Origin: Pelomyxa schiedti
Lineage: Eukaryota > Evosea > Pelobiontida > Pelomyxidae
Assembly (NCBI GenBank): GCA_020536535.1
Contig: JAHLWZ010000791.1
Coordinates: forward strand, 62,001 to 126,000
Reading direction: 5' to 3'
Length of the DNA: 64,000 nt
Position 1 is the first letter of the stretch. Each line of letters opens with the position of its first letter. The notes under the pieces are model-generated. The model did not search any database. It was not told the origin of the DNA and saw only the letters and a list, made by a program, of their open reading frames with translations. This document shows, in pieces, positions 26,789 through 38,100 of this stretch. The position numbers were made by a program, and so were the translations under genes.

Positions 26789-27602
26789 ATAGAGAAGCGC
26801 CTATGTACACAACAGGGCGGGATGTACTCTCCCTGTGGAAATATCGTTCGTGCGCATGTCCAGATATAGAGAGCCGCCGTTCCAAGTTCTCAGCTGGGTG
26901 CATGGCCCGAAAAGCGTGCCTAAGATGCTTGTCATTTCGTCTATCATCTGCCAAGAGTCAGTGGTTTGGGAATCCCTCGAATAATGAAATGAGATAAAGG
27001 AAAATACGGTTTGGTGGACTATGTGACACAAGTATGTCCACAGTTGGGCATGCAGCAAGAACCGACGTCCATTCTTCATCAGGCTCTTGGAAAGTGGTTC
27101 CAAAGATGGTCAGCTGCCTTCCTCCGGGGAAAGGAACGGCGCAGCCTGTGTTTCTCAGTAGAGTGAAATTGAGTTCACTGTCCTGCAGAAGCAAAGTTTG
27201 CTCTGAGCAAGTAAGTCATTTGAAGATGGGAGGTTGTACTGAAGGAAGATAGCGGGCCACGTTATCGTGATTGCCAAGAACCTGGCCAACGTTAATTTCA
27301 CGGTGGTGGGGGAGAAGAGAATAGAATTAGCTGATTACCACAAACTTCCTTTGCCTTGGTATAGAACCCATAAAGGGATCACTCCCCATCCACACATTGA
27401 AGTCGATGACTTGGTTGAAGTGTGGCCATTGCACCATATCACCTTGGGTTGTGTGTTATTTTGCTTGTTTGTACTGCGTCAAGAATAAAACGAAACCAGA
27501 GTGGACCACGATGCAATTCTCAGGGTTGCAGGACTCGGCGGCCAACTTGGTGTTTACCTCCCGATGTCGCCCATGTGTGTCTGACAGCGCAACCACAAAC
27601 AT
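26733..27602 (-). CDS. Metallophosphoesterase, UPF0046/MPPED-like
   Basis: Dinuclear-metal phosphodiesterase/phosphatase of the calcineurin-like superfamily, substrate unknown. The ATG at 27602 gives MFVVALSDTHGRHREV. Exons 27497-27602, 27339-27442 and 27240-27281 join in phase to give the metal ligands D-x-H (SDTHG), HSGD, then FNVWMGSDP, RQRKFVVLGNHD (GNHD motif) and VARYL. Later exons carry TIFGTTFQEPDEEW, VDILVSHSPP (usual family THGPP, here SHSPP) and a final SISGHAHERYF (GHxH motif) with VVYIGASL. The order matches the family. The stop at 26733 lies inside the last exon of the convergent RasGEF gene, so the two coding 3' ends overlap by about 56 bp if both are right. Confidence 0.87.
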
Positions 27603-27684
27603 TACTGATTACCCTTTTTTTCCCGAAATCAGAAACTCCAGGAGGAGAACAACCCTGCGGCAGCAGTGCGATTTATTGAACACC

Positions 27685-28193
27685 TCAGAGCTTTAAGCAG
27701 TTCCAGAGACCGGACTTCACACTAAATTCTTGAGGAATCCAAGCCTGTAAGCCCAAAAGAAGGTGACCTGACCGTACGCGGCGTTTCATTGTTTGTGTAC
27801 ATATGGGCAACCGTGTACCAAAGTAACTCTGAGCAGTGGTCTGTTGTCCGAACACACAGGTGTGCTGGATGGTGTCCGAGTCGTGGTGCTGTGACGTCAC
27901 TCTCTGTGTGGTCCCCCCACCACCTTCTTCTTTTCTGACCCATTGCACCGACATGAACCCTGTGGTGTCTACGGTCATAAGCACGTTCTCTGGCGTGGTC
28001 ACGTCTCGTGTTTCATATCTTCCGTCGTATGTGCCATAGAACTGGTTCCATTCTCAATTGGGAACCTCAGACCCGGCACTTTGGACGACGTGAGGTGCTG
28101 ATGGATTCTTCCTCTTGATGATGTACACTATGCGCGTAGATGACCGCGCAGCGACTGCGTCATTGTCCAGGTTGTCATCGCATAACTGGATCA
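27685..28193 (-). CDS. Unrecognised small gene, 5' part apparently displaced by transposon
   Basis: I do not recognise the protein. Two open segments in one frame (27,685-28,048 and 28,057-28,193) are separated by an in-frame TGA. A 48-nt GT...AG intron (donor after NPSAPH, acceptor before FYGTYDGRYETRD) would remove it in phase. The first ATG in frame (ATGATCCAGTTATGC) lies in the terminal inverted repeat of the adjacent mobile element. Host-type sequence (DDNLDNDAVAARSSTRIVYI) starts only after the element edge. The C-terminus, about 65 residues after RVTSQHHDSD, looks non-conserved and may include an unspliced intron. See the interrupted-gene finding. Confidence 0.4.
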
Positions 28194-28199
28194 TGGGCG
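28180..28199 (+). repeat. Left terminal inverted repeat of the transposon
   Basis: GCATAACTGGATCATGGGCG; its complement closes the element at 32,256-32,276 with one extra C in the C-run. Confidence 0.8.
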
Positions 28200-28202
28200 A
28201 AG

Positions 28203-28250
28203 GGGCGAAGGTGTCAGTGTTTTCCTCTATGAAGTCTTCGCCCAAAAACC
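28203..28250 (+). repeat. Left copy of subterminal direct repeat
   Basis: Begins GGGCGAAGGTGTCAGTG and ends TTCGCCCAAAAACC. Matches 32,207-32,253 in the same orientation with a few changes. Confidence 0.8.
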
Positions 28251-28312
28251 CAAGGGGCGAAGGTTTTTGCTGTCACTTCCCTCTGGAAACCTTCGCCCCT
28301 AGGGCGAAGGTT

Positions 28313-28379
28313 TTTCCTCTCAAAAAGCCTCGCCCCATGGGGCGAAGCTTTTCCTGGGGCGAAGCTTTTTGAGAGGAAA
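28313..28379. repeat. Subterminal hairpin, 16-bp perfect arms
   Basis: TTTCCTCTCAAAAAGC at 28,313-28,328 is the exact complement of 28,364-28,379. The loop holds a second palindrome, GCCCCATGGGGC. A partial copy of the arm (TTTTGAGAGGAAA) recurs near the right end at about 32,165. Confidence 0.85.
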
Positions 28380-28414
28380 TAAGGTAAAAAGGTAGTATTT
28401 GATAAAAAACACTG

Positions 28415-31400
28415 TTAAACCTCTTTTTGCAAAAAGTGTGCTAGTGACAACAAAGCAGCCATTTGGTTCATCAAGCATTCCCAGGAGTTTTGGGCATCAG
28501 AAGATGACAGCCTACCTTTGCAACATGTCTGTTTCAGGTGTTTGTGCCACTTGTTGATTGCTTCACCAAGCTCTTGTTTCAAAATACTAGGAGGACCATA
28601 CAGCACAGCATCCCACCAAGAGTGCTCACACCAATAGTGTATAGTTGGGTTAAGTTGGTTCCCAAACAGTGCACATAAGGCCAACATCTTCTCCCTTGCT
28701 TCTTCCCATTGAGAATAAACCTCAGAAGTCAATTTCTCACAGTGTAACCAGTCATATGCAAACTGCAGTACACTTAAAAGAGAGGTTAAAATCTCCTTCA
28801 AGGTTTTAACCTCTGTCACATTTGGTTTCCATGCCAAGGGGAAACATTGCTCCAGCTCAACTTCCACCTTTGCATTTTTGATAAAACAAATATCAGTGAG
28901 ATACTGGCCATCAATCAGCTTTTTTGCTTTATTGGCCTGAAATGTCTTGTCAGGCCACTTTGGAGCAACTTGAACCACACAAGAAATCAACTGTGATGCC
29001 ACACCTGTGCATCCAACAGCCTTCAGCCACAGCACACAAGAGGCCAAGAGATTCAGCACCACATTTGCAAATGAGTGCAAAGGATCATACACCAAGCGCT
29101 TCAAGATTGACTTCAGCAGTTCTTTTTCTCTTTGAGAAGCAGAATAGTAATACCTCCAAATGTTTTCCAACCATTCACCAAGCTTATGCCTCACTAGAAA
29201 TTCGCAACCATCTTTGAAGCAAATGGGCTTGTCTTGGATGTTGATGTGTTTCCTAGAGGCATTTGGAGCAGCACAGTCAGAACACAAAGGAACTGCTTGC
29301 ATCCAGTCCACACAACAACAAGTTCTGATTGGCAGAGAAACAGTTTCATCAGCAATGACAAATTCAAGTGGTTTCCCATGCAAGAAATCCAAATAGTCAT
29401 TGAAGTGAATCTCTTGGTCAATCTCAGCAAGTAAAGACTCATTAACAGTCTCATTCACCTTCATCATGGCCACAGTGGCAAAGCAACTCTGCTTTTGAGC
29501 ATTGTGAACAGAAGATACACTGAGGCCATAAAACAGGTTCTTCCCCCACAGTTGTCTTCCATCAATGAACCCTTTGACCAAAACATGGGAAAGCCCATGA
29601 AGCTCCCACAGGTTGCTCTTGGTAATGTGATCCACAAGAAAATGAAACACAGCAGGACAGGAAGCATATGCTCCATTCCTGGGATCACTCATTGCTGATA
29701 CTTGTGCCCACTCACTGTGTTTCTTGACACACTGTGAGATTGCCAACTTCCGTTGCGGAATATCTAATAGCTTCCCAAGAAGAGACCACTTGGCATTGGA
29801 CAAGTTCAGTTGAAGCTTAACAAAGGTGCAAAGTGCAACAGCTTCTGCTCTCTCTCTTTCATTGAGGTGTTTTTTGAACAAACTTGAAGGAGGAGTACAG
29901 TCTTGTTGTGTACCTTTTTGGAATACAAAAAAAATAAAGTGAAAATTTAAGTTCTGTTTGTGTTATGAACCATACAAGAAGAATTGGATTGAATCAAAGA
30001 TTGAAGAAACCTAACTTCCTCTTGATGTGCCCTGGTATGAGCATCAATATCATTCTTATGAGCATCCAAGGTGCGTTTCTTCTCATCTTGCAGATCTTTG
30101 ATCCTGGAAAAAGTTACATGTGCAGTAAATTAGAGATCACATTGGCCAGCTCCTTGTCATGTGCTTCAATTGTCTTGGTCAGAAGGTGGTCAAACTGAGT
30201 TCGTTGTGTAGCCATTGCAATGTCATGTGTGTCTTGAAGGCTTTGTGTAACTTTTCAGGCATCAGCAAGCTGTGCTTTCAACATTGGGATTTGATCTTGA
30301 AGTGCCCCCTGTTTTGTGTTAGAAAATAATGGAAGGAGATGAACAGAATATAATACAGTTGCTAGGACCGTTGACTGCTGGAGACTATTCATTGTAGAGT
30401 GCACTAACTTAGTAGACAAACCTGGAACTGATTTCACAGGAGAACTCTGAAGCTTCAGTGTTGGCTTCTTGTTTGGTGGAGGAACCTCTTCATCATCATC
30501 ACCATCAACTGTCACATCATCTTGACTGCTGGATGCTGAGGAGCTCTTTGAGGGTGGTGCAGAGGGCTTTTGCTTGTGATGTACACGGCTTTCCCTAGCT
30601 TTTAACAGGTCAGAAGCCAGGCTCTTCACCTCTTGGTCTGGATCCTCATTCACAATTGAGGTGATTACTGGGATTCGCATTCCATTCATTTTTGATGAAC
30701 GAAGGAAAATGTCTTCCTTGTTTGGTGCCACAGTGATCCTCAAAGAAGCTTTTGATGACTTTGTGTTTTGAAAGATCTCAACAAGAAAAACTGGGGTGTC
30801 TTTGCTGCCCACTGTCACTTGCTGTCCAACATGTACTTCCAACTTCGTTTTCTTGTGAGTCTTGGTCCTTTGAAAACATGTGGCAGCAGTCCAGAAGTAC
30901 TTCCCATCAACTTCAGTCATTCCACCCTTGGGTTCCCAGGTACAACCTTTTTCATTTAAGGCTTGAAAAGCTTGCCTTTTCTTGATCTCTGCTTGTCTCT
31001 CTCTACTGGCTTGCACTGTGGACAACTCTTGAATGAAATTTGCTTTGCCCTCAAACTCGTGGTTAGCAGCCAGATCCAACACTTCCTTCAGAAAGGGGTA
31101 ACTGGATTCAGCCCAGCGCTTCACAAGACCTGCATCTGGTCTGCAGTTGTCAAGAACAATGCTATCTCTGATAGCACGGGCATCACCTTGTGAAGATGTT
31201 ATGCTTGAGAGTAAGTATATTTATCATTGTACCATTTCCCCTTAAAGGATCCTTGACAGAAGACTGAGTATGGTTGCCAGTGTCATCAGAGGGCTTAGGT
31301 GTGCTCACATTTACCCCTTTGGCGTGCTTTGTTGTGGAGTCTGATTGTATTTAAAGGTCAAAATGTAAAAATTGTTGTTGTACCTTTTTCAAGGGCAGTT

Positions 31401-31966
31401 GCAACACAAGGCTCAGTAGAGGTGCAAGGCAAATTTGAGTTTCTCTTTTCTGTTCCTTTGAAAGATGAGATGATTATAATGTCATTGTCAAACTCAATGT
31501 TACCTGGATTTGGGAACTCAGGTATTCTGACTTGGGTTACCTTGGAGGTATCCAACAGAGGATCTAATTCATGGGAAGTTCATGAGAGGGAGGGCTGCAA
31601 TTTAAAACACTACTTACTGATAGCACTAGTCAGATTTTGTGCTTGTTTTTGTGCTTCCATTAGATTATTTGAGACAATTGTTGGTTTGTCTGGTAGTGGA
31701 ACCACAATGGGGCTTGAAGGAGTCACTGGTGCTGAAGTGGTGTTCCCTTGACTTTCTGGATTATCACTCCCTCGTGACCTCCTAAAACATGCATTATGAT
31801 GGTAGAACAGACTACATAACACCCACAGAGGTATTACCTTGATGGTGTTGCACGCAAGGAATGTCAAAATTGACACTGTTGGTTGTGTTGCCACTTCAGT
31901 CATCTCCAATGATTCATTTGACTCACACTGAGATGTTTGGGACTGTTGCAGATGCCTTTTCGACAT
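28415..31966 (-). CDS. Transposase-like protein of the 28-32 kb element
   Basis: Read as one gene with a start at 31966 (MSKRHLQQSQTSQCESNES) and an end at 28415. Long open blocks are 31,966-31,610, 31,124-30,255 and 29,881-28,415 (488 residues), with coiled-coil-like exons between (QTQFDHLL-type helices near 30,100-30,250). The middle block has a compact beta-rich stretch (KKTKLEVHVGQQVTV, VFLVEIFQNT) reminiscent of BAH/Tudor-like folds, then an acidic/Ser linker. The last block starts with a helix-turn-helix-like segment (LSNAKWSLLGKLLDIPQRKL), then FVIADETVSLP and a Cys cluster (CSDC then CFKDGC). YDPLHSFANVVLNLLAS follows, then a helical tail with HYWCEHSWWDAVLYGP. D in VIADE and D in YDPLH are candidate catalytic acids of an RNase H-like transposase; this is inference. 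Frames stay open, so it may be active or recent. Confidence 0.6.
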
Positions 31967-32206
31967 GTCCGCCTTGTTTGAGGGATATTTTTCTTTTTTT
32001 CACAGAAATCAGACCATCAAAACTTTTCCCTCAGTGAAACCTTCGCCCCACCAGGGCAAACACTTTGGCTCACTCAGTAAGGTGTTTGTCTACCACGTGG
32101 ACCTTTGTGCTTGTTGTTTGGAAGAGGTTGGTTACCCCCAAAACCTTTGCCCCTGGGCGAAGGTTTTGAGAGGAAAAAAAGCTTCTCCCCATGGGCAAAG
32201 AAAAAA

Positions 32207-32253
32207 GGGCGAAGGTGTCAGTGTTTTCTGCTATAAAGCTTCGCCCCAAAACC
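32207..32253 (+). repeat. Right copy of subterminal direct repeat
   Basis: Begins GGGCGAAGGTGTCAGTG and ends TTCGCCCCAAAACC. The GGGCGAAG/CTTCGCCC termini could pair as an 8-bp stem. Confidence 0.8.
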
Positions 32254-32255
32254 TC

Positions 32256-32276
32256 CGCCCCATGATCCAGTTATGC
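32256..32276 (-). repeat. Right terminal inverted repeat of the transposon
   Basis: CGCCCCATGATCCAGTTATGC read on plus, complementary to the left end. Confidence 0.8.
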
Positions 32277-32599
32277 CCCCCACTTCTTCAAAGAATGTTT
32301 GCTTTCTTGTTCGAGACAAGCTTGGACTGCGAGCAGTCCGAGCGTGCTCAGTGATTCACGGTCCACTTCAATCGAGGAAGTGGAACGTGAAGTTGAACGA
32401 ACCGGTGGTGTGATTAGGAGGAATAGTAAGTAGCGGACTCTTTTGTCCAGAGGTGCAATAAAGAAAGTGGTTTGATAAAATATAAGAAGCGGGGGATTAC
32501 ACGGCCCCTGCGACGGTTCGGGAACGGTTTGCGGAAAGTCGGGCGAAACGACCGGAACTGGGTTTTTCGAAGAACCCTTTTCGTCCTTTCTTTCAAAAC
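32277..32599. other. Region between transposon and kelch gene; possible 5' fragment of interrupted gene
   Basis: On minus, 32,280-32,600 is one open frame without any ATG (contains STSSIEVDRESLSTLGLLAV and ends KHSLKKWG at the transposon edge). Removing the element from 28,180 to 32,276 joins this frame directly to the frame at 28,179. The stretch must also hold the promoter of the plus-strand kelch gene at 32,600. Confidence 0.35.
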
Positions 32600-35112
32600 A
32601 TGGCACAGACAGGCGCGGGGGTGTTTACATGGAGACACATGGACTGTGTGGCGCGTCCGTCGGTGACGCCGACGACTACTCCCGAAATGCACCTTGTCAC
32701 TACCACGACGTCATCAACGACCCACGCAACTGCAACTGCCACTGCAAGTTGTTGTTTTGGGGGAAATGTTATGAATAGGAACTCACATTGTGGGGTGGTG
32801 CACAACGGGACCCTGTACGTGTACGGGGGATACGATGGCCACTCGGTGCTTGGTGTGCCAACTGGAATTTTCCCTCTTACTTTGTTTGTTTGTTTGGTTG
32901 GTTACTGGTAATAGGAGATATGGTGTCTCTGAACCTATGCAAGGTCAATGGCTTTACTGATAACCGCGTAGAGTGGGATATTGTCCCACAAATAAATGCT
33001 CCGAGTCCCAGACACAGTGCCACTGCTGTCCTGCATAAGAACTCAATGTAGGTTCTGAATGTGCCCGCTTTCTTGTTTGTCATTTATTTGACCACACTGT
33101 AAAGGTATGTCTTTGGGGGTGCCACTGAAAGTGGGGCAACCAATGAATTACTCTCATTCAATTTCTTGACAAAAAAGTGGGAAGTGGTTGTACCACATGG
33201 TGCAGTGGATTCTCCGCCTCCCCGGTATGTTAGGATATTCTATTCAACTTCCAGAATACCTTCTAAATTAAACAGGTGTGGACATTGCTCGGTGATATGG
33301 AAAGATTCCGTCGTTATACATGGCGGTTTCTGTGATCAGGACTCTTCAACAACTGAGGATTGTTGCCAACATCTCTGGAGATTCAGTTTACGCAGCCACA
33401 AGTGGTCCTGTCTCAGGGTGTGCGGGACAACCATTCCGGCGCCTCCACACTTCCATTCTGCCGTTTTAGTCAACAATCGGCTGTATGTCTTGGAAGGAAA
33501 GGGCGCAAAAACTGTAGAGAAGCACATCAGGTTAGTTCCCCAAAGGTTGACTCGAGAATATAACTAAAGAAGCCCGCAGTACTGCATTGACCTGAAATCA
33601 TTGACGCTCGAGCATCTTCCCATCCCCCCTCAACCATGGGCAGATATTTTTGGGCACACATGCACAGCTCTTGCCGGAACATCATTGCTTCTTTTTTTGG
33701 GTGGTTTCAGTGGAGCTGAGAATCATGCTGTCAGTAATGTGGCACTATTTGATATATCCAATTACCAGTGGACCAGTGAGTCAACAAAAAGCCTTTCTCA
33801 TTAATAATCAGTCGTTAAGATATCTCCTCAGAAGGAAATGTTGCTGCATTACACTTCCATGGGATTGCCTGCTCACCAGGAAAGTGAGGAACCTCCTTTC
33901 ATTTCCTTCCTATATCTTTATTAGAATATTCGTCTTGGGTGGAATTCCACAGAACTCTGAGCGTGCCGGTGACATGTTTTGGTGCTGCTCCAGGACTGGG
34001 TGTGATTTAGATGTGCTTTCCTCTCTTCCAGAACATCTTTTATGTTGCATTCTTCAGGTCCTTCCCCTCACTGATATCCTTTTCCGCCTGTCCCACGTGA
34101 GTTGCCAAACCCTTCTTTTCATTCAGTCAAGCTCTACCAAGGTCAATAAAGCACTGTACAAATTCTGCCATCAACAATCCACTATTCGTTCCATGGCCCG
34201 ATGTCATGGCATTTCGTTCCCAACTTGTCTTCTCGATCAGCTTGATCAGTTTAATAGGTTCCAGCAGCAAATTTATGAATTCTTGGCAGTGTGTTCTTAT
34301 CCAGATCGAATGTGGCTCCCAAGGAAGGACTTTACTTTGGTTCCATTGAAAAGAACATGTTGGGACATGAAAATTTGTGTTGTTGGTGCTCCTCAAGTTG
34401 GAAAATCAAACCTTATATTAAGATTCCGACAGGGTGTATGTATCCCACAATAAACAGTTCTCAGTGAATTTACCCCCAATTTAGATATTCGTGGAGGTTT
34501 GTGTCTCTTGTTGCAAGCATTGGCAAGTAACCTAAAAACCCCTCTCTTTTTTTAGCAGCTAGACCCATCATATGAAGGTGATGACGATTGGCGCAAGATG
34601 TTCCAAGTTTCAAATGAATATTCTTTTCCGCACTCATTTCTGAAAAGGTTGACACAGCGTTCTTTAGCGTCGATATAGTGGAAGAAGGTAAAGGTTTGAG
34701 TCAAAACCCCAAAATGTTGGAGCTATCGATCCAACATGCACATGTGTTATTTGTCTGTTTCAGTCTTGCTGAACCGGAGACTTTGGAATATGCCCGGAAT
34801 AAATTCCAGCAGATTAGAACAGTCCGAGGGACCGCTCCATGTCCAATTTTTCTGGTTGGGTGCAAGTCTGACCTATCTGATAATAATAGAAGCACTGTAA
34901 GCTTTGATGCTTTTTCCTTTGCTCACACCAACCGAATTCCGGTATGTGCCCATCCTTGTGCATTTTTCAATCACAGTTCTGTTTTCACACAGTATCTTGA
35001 AACATCAGCTAAACTGAACACCAATGTTGATGCATGTTTCCACCAAGCTGGGAAAGAATTCTTCCTTGCAACACAGCCCGAACCTCCCCCATCCAAATGT
35101 CTTTTGATGTAG
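32600..35112 (+). CDS. Kelch repeat - F-box - Ras-like GTPase protein
   Basis: Starts MAQTGAGVFTWRH. Exons with short introns give five or six kelch blades: HCGVVHNGTLYVYGGYDG, RHSATAVLHKN then YVFGGATESG, GHCSVIWKDSVVIHGGF, HFHSAVLVNNRLYVLEG, FLGGFSGAEN and FVLGGIPQNSERAGDMFW. An F-box-like helix follows (VLSSLPEHLLCCILQVLPLT then DILFRLSHVS). The C-terminal third is a Ras-type G domain: G1 GAPQVGKS, an effector-like LDPSYEGDDDWRKMF, G4 GCKSDL (NKxD altered to CKSD), G5 ETSAK, and a CAAX ending KCLLM for prenylation. The G3 DTAGQ position reads VDIVEEG, so the hydrolysis glutamine and Gly are missing. It may work as a constitutively loaded or pseudo-GTPase and as a substrate adaptor for SCF ligase. 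The fusion is supported by continuous splice-compatible exons. Confidence 0.82.
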
Positions 35113-35181
35113 GAAAAAAAACCCGTTTTCAAAAACATACAAAGTATTTCATGCAAGAACCGAGTTTCTTTCTTATTACAA

Positions 35182-38100
35182 TTATAGGTGTGAGTATTGC
35201 GTGATTCTTCTTGGTTCAGCCTCACAGAACCAGTTGACAAACACTGCCCTGAGCGAAGCAATGCATGACGCGAAAACGCACTCGTCAGCAACTCGGCACA
35301 AACCACAGCAGCATGTGCGTGAAGCCGCTGCCTGGTTCTTGTAACATGCCTTGTGTGTGTGCATGTGCCACAGTGCAGTGTGTGATTGTTGGCAATCTGT
35401 CGAGAAGCAGAGTGACAGAACTGACAAGAGGCACAACGGGCTAACCACAAGGAATATCATGTCCACCCGGTACTGTGATGATGATGAGTGAGCGGTTTGT
35501 GTTGTTTTTAGATTACACACTTGAAAGTTGGACAAGTCCGGATCAATGTATGTCACGGCATATATTGCTGCGAAGTAGACATGACCCGCACCGGCCAAGG
35601 ACAACAACAGTAGCATTACAAAGCAAGAAAATACTGACAGGTAGTTGCGGAAGAGATAGAACAGGCCAAAGTGCCTTTGCGAGATTCGACAGAATACCTG
35701 GAAAAAAAGCAGCGCCACGACAAGACAGAGTGCAAACGTTATTACTGTGAAAATATTAACACAAATGGTGATTAATGTTAAGAGGTCAACATGATTTCTC
35801 AGCCGAGTAGGCTGAATCGTTCATTAGGGAAATTGTCCACTTCCAATTCTCATATGAGTCTCCCCAGGGACGAAACGCAAACCTCCATACAACGAAATAC
35901 AATGGCACCGCCAGTAACAGAAATAGTCCCCAACAGAGAAAAGCCAGTGCCACGGAAACTCGGTTGAGATACTGAGTGTCGGAAAAAGTTAGTTAACGTC
36001 ATTAATTTTTTTAGTGTTTATTCTTGCATACACTATTCACGCTAGTTTTGAAAAGAGAAATGAAGTCCACTTCTGTGTGGAACCACATTACAAGCAGGAA
36101 GCATGAGAATAGAACCAGAGATATTGCAACAGATGCAGTGCAACTGACTATGAGTTGGTTATGCTTCTCTGATGAATGAGTACTCTTGAACAAGTCATCA
36201 AGGATTTGTATCTGCTGAGAGTACCACATAAGGGACTCTGCCATTGGCAATTTAAAAAAAAGGGATTAGTTGTGGTAGTGAGTACCCGTGTAATCATAAG
36301 ACTCGGATTCAGGAATATCATTTTGAGAGAGGGCACTCTCTGTGTTTCCAGTTACTTTCTGAACGTAGTACGAACAGTAACTACTCTCACTCAAATAAAT
36401 GCAAAGTGAAAGAAGCACTACCTTTGTTTCTGTTGCCATAGTTGCCGGAACGAAATCAGCCTTTCTGTTTCACTTAGCAAAGGAAGAGAATCAGAAATCA
36501 ATACGCCTGGAGGACTTTAAGGAAGACATGGAGACGGAACTTGTGATTTCTACCTTGCGACATTGCAGGTGGGGCCAGTCCCAGAAGAGACATAATAGTT
36601 GATGCCAAGTCATACACGGCAGCAGGGCGTGAAGCTAGGGGTGGTTCCCCAATGAAACTTGAGTTGATGTTGCTATCTTTGCAGTAAATGGCCAGTGGCA
36701 CTTGCCGCACCCCTTATTTGTCGTTACACAGTGTTGTTGCGTTTTCGAAGTATCGGGAGTTGAGGTTACATTTTTCAGAGCCCCCGTGACCTCCTGGAGG
36801 TATGTGTCCATGATCGCCTGCAAATAGTATGACTGTGGAGTTATCCGAAGCAGCCAGAATGCTCTGGAGCAACTGTGTGGTGTTCGAAAGGGAACTTTGA
36901 AAGCTAACATAAGAAGTGAGTTGAAGGTCCACGGTAGATTATACTACTTATGTGATTGAGTCCCATATACATGGGCTACATTGTCTGTATCAACTAAGGC
37001 AGAGAGAATCAAAAAATATGGATTTGGCTGCTGTAATGTTGATGTGATCACCTGTGATAAACTTTGTTATTGACCAAGAGGACCAGTCAATTAATTGATT
37101 CTACTTGTGTAGAGAGATAGTCAAACTGAGTGCGAGAATGTGGCTTATCCTTGCATGCAACATATCCATACCCTTCGTCGTGTTACTACTCAACACACCA
37201 AACCAGAAGATATACCAGAAAAAGGGTCAAGGAGGGGCTCCACTGGCCAGAAACGGTCCCCTGAACTAGTGAGAACAATCCTTAGAAATGCACATACCAA
37301 TTATTGCCCGCATAATTTGAGTTGCCTGTGCAACCCTAATAATATTATCCTCGTCAATGTTTTTGTATCCGTTACCCACACTTCTAAAGAAGAGTTACAA
37401 CTATGGGGCAGTTTATTTGTTACCCAAAAAACTCAGGCTCCATTCCTGTAAGTAAACTCACCCAAGCCCCATCACTGAAGGCTGGAGAAATTGTATCCAT
37501 TTGTGAGACTCTCATATCCTTGGAATAGGAAGAGTTGTGCATAAGCTGGTACAAAGGGTTGTTGCCTTCTTCCACTAGATGCCAGCTAAACAAAAGAACT
37601 TCAGGTGAGGAAATGGGAGGCTATCACATACGGGATTCCATCAAGTGTAAGGTACAAAACTTTTCTAACTGGATGAAAAGGTAGTACTACCGGAAATAAA
37701 GAATCTCTAGATGCTTGAATAGACTTCATTTCTGTAAGACTCCAATAGCTATCCTGCATACCAACAAAAAAAATATAAGAACCCAGAGAAAAGCCCAACG
37801 ACCCACAATGATGCTAAGTAAAAGTAAAATCGAAACAAAAGTACAATCACGGGTAGTGAAGTGATCTTCAATTACATGAACACACATGGATTGAGCTCTT
37901 GTACATTGCAGATGCTACCATGCTGGCCAAAAATATAACTACAATAAGAGCCGAGAAGCATCCCACTGCCTTCGAGGGTGCCCACCGCCGAGGAGCCCTG
38001 TCCATCTTCACACTTGCGCGCTTCTCTGCCTGTCATTACAGGATTATGGGTCTGGTACATTGTGGCGTCGAAACAACAAACAGACAGACAGACAGACAGC

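Larger units (their letters stand above)
28180..32276. mobile_element. DNA transposon, about 4.1 kb, unclassified
   Basis: Bounded by an inverted pair of about 20 bp: the left end GCATAACTGGATCATGGGCG and its complement at the right end (CGCCCCATGATCCAGTTATGC). Just inside each end is a 47-48 bp block in the same orientation (28,203-28,250 and 32,207-32,253), itself bounded by GGGCGAAG and CTTCGCCC. Further CCTTCGCCC/GGGCGAAGG copies fill both subterminal zones. One minus-strand transposase-like gene occupies the interior. No target-site duplication is evident: flanks are TTGTCATC on the left and CCCCCACT on the right. The interior uses a different codon style and fewer short introns than neighbouring genes. 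The superfamily is undetermined. Confidence 0.8.

Noticed and set aside
28200..28380. Clustered GGGCGAAGG/CCTTCGCCC repeats as a CRISPR-like array
   Set aside because: Spacing is irregular, orientation alternates, and they belong to transposon subterminal regions in a eukaryote.
38075..38100. (CAGA)n tract as part of the phosphotransferase coding sequence
   Set aside because: A good GTGAGT donor and TGACAG acceptor remove it and restore the frame of the signal-anchor helix.
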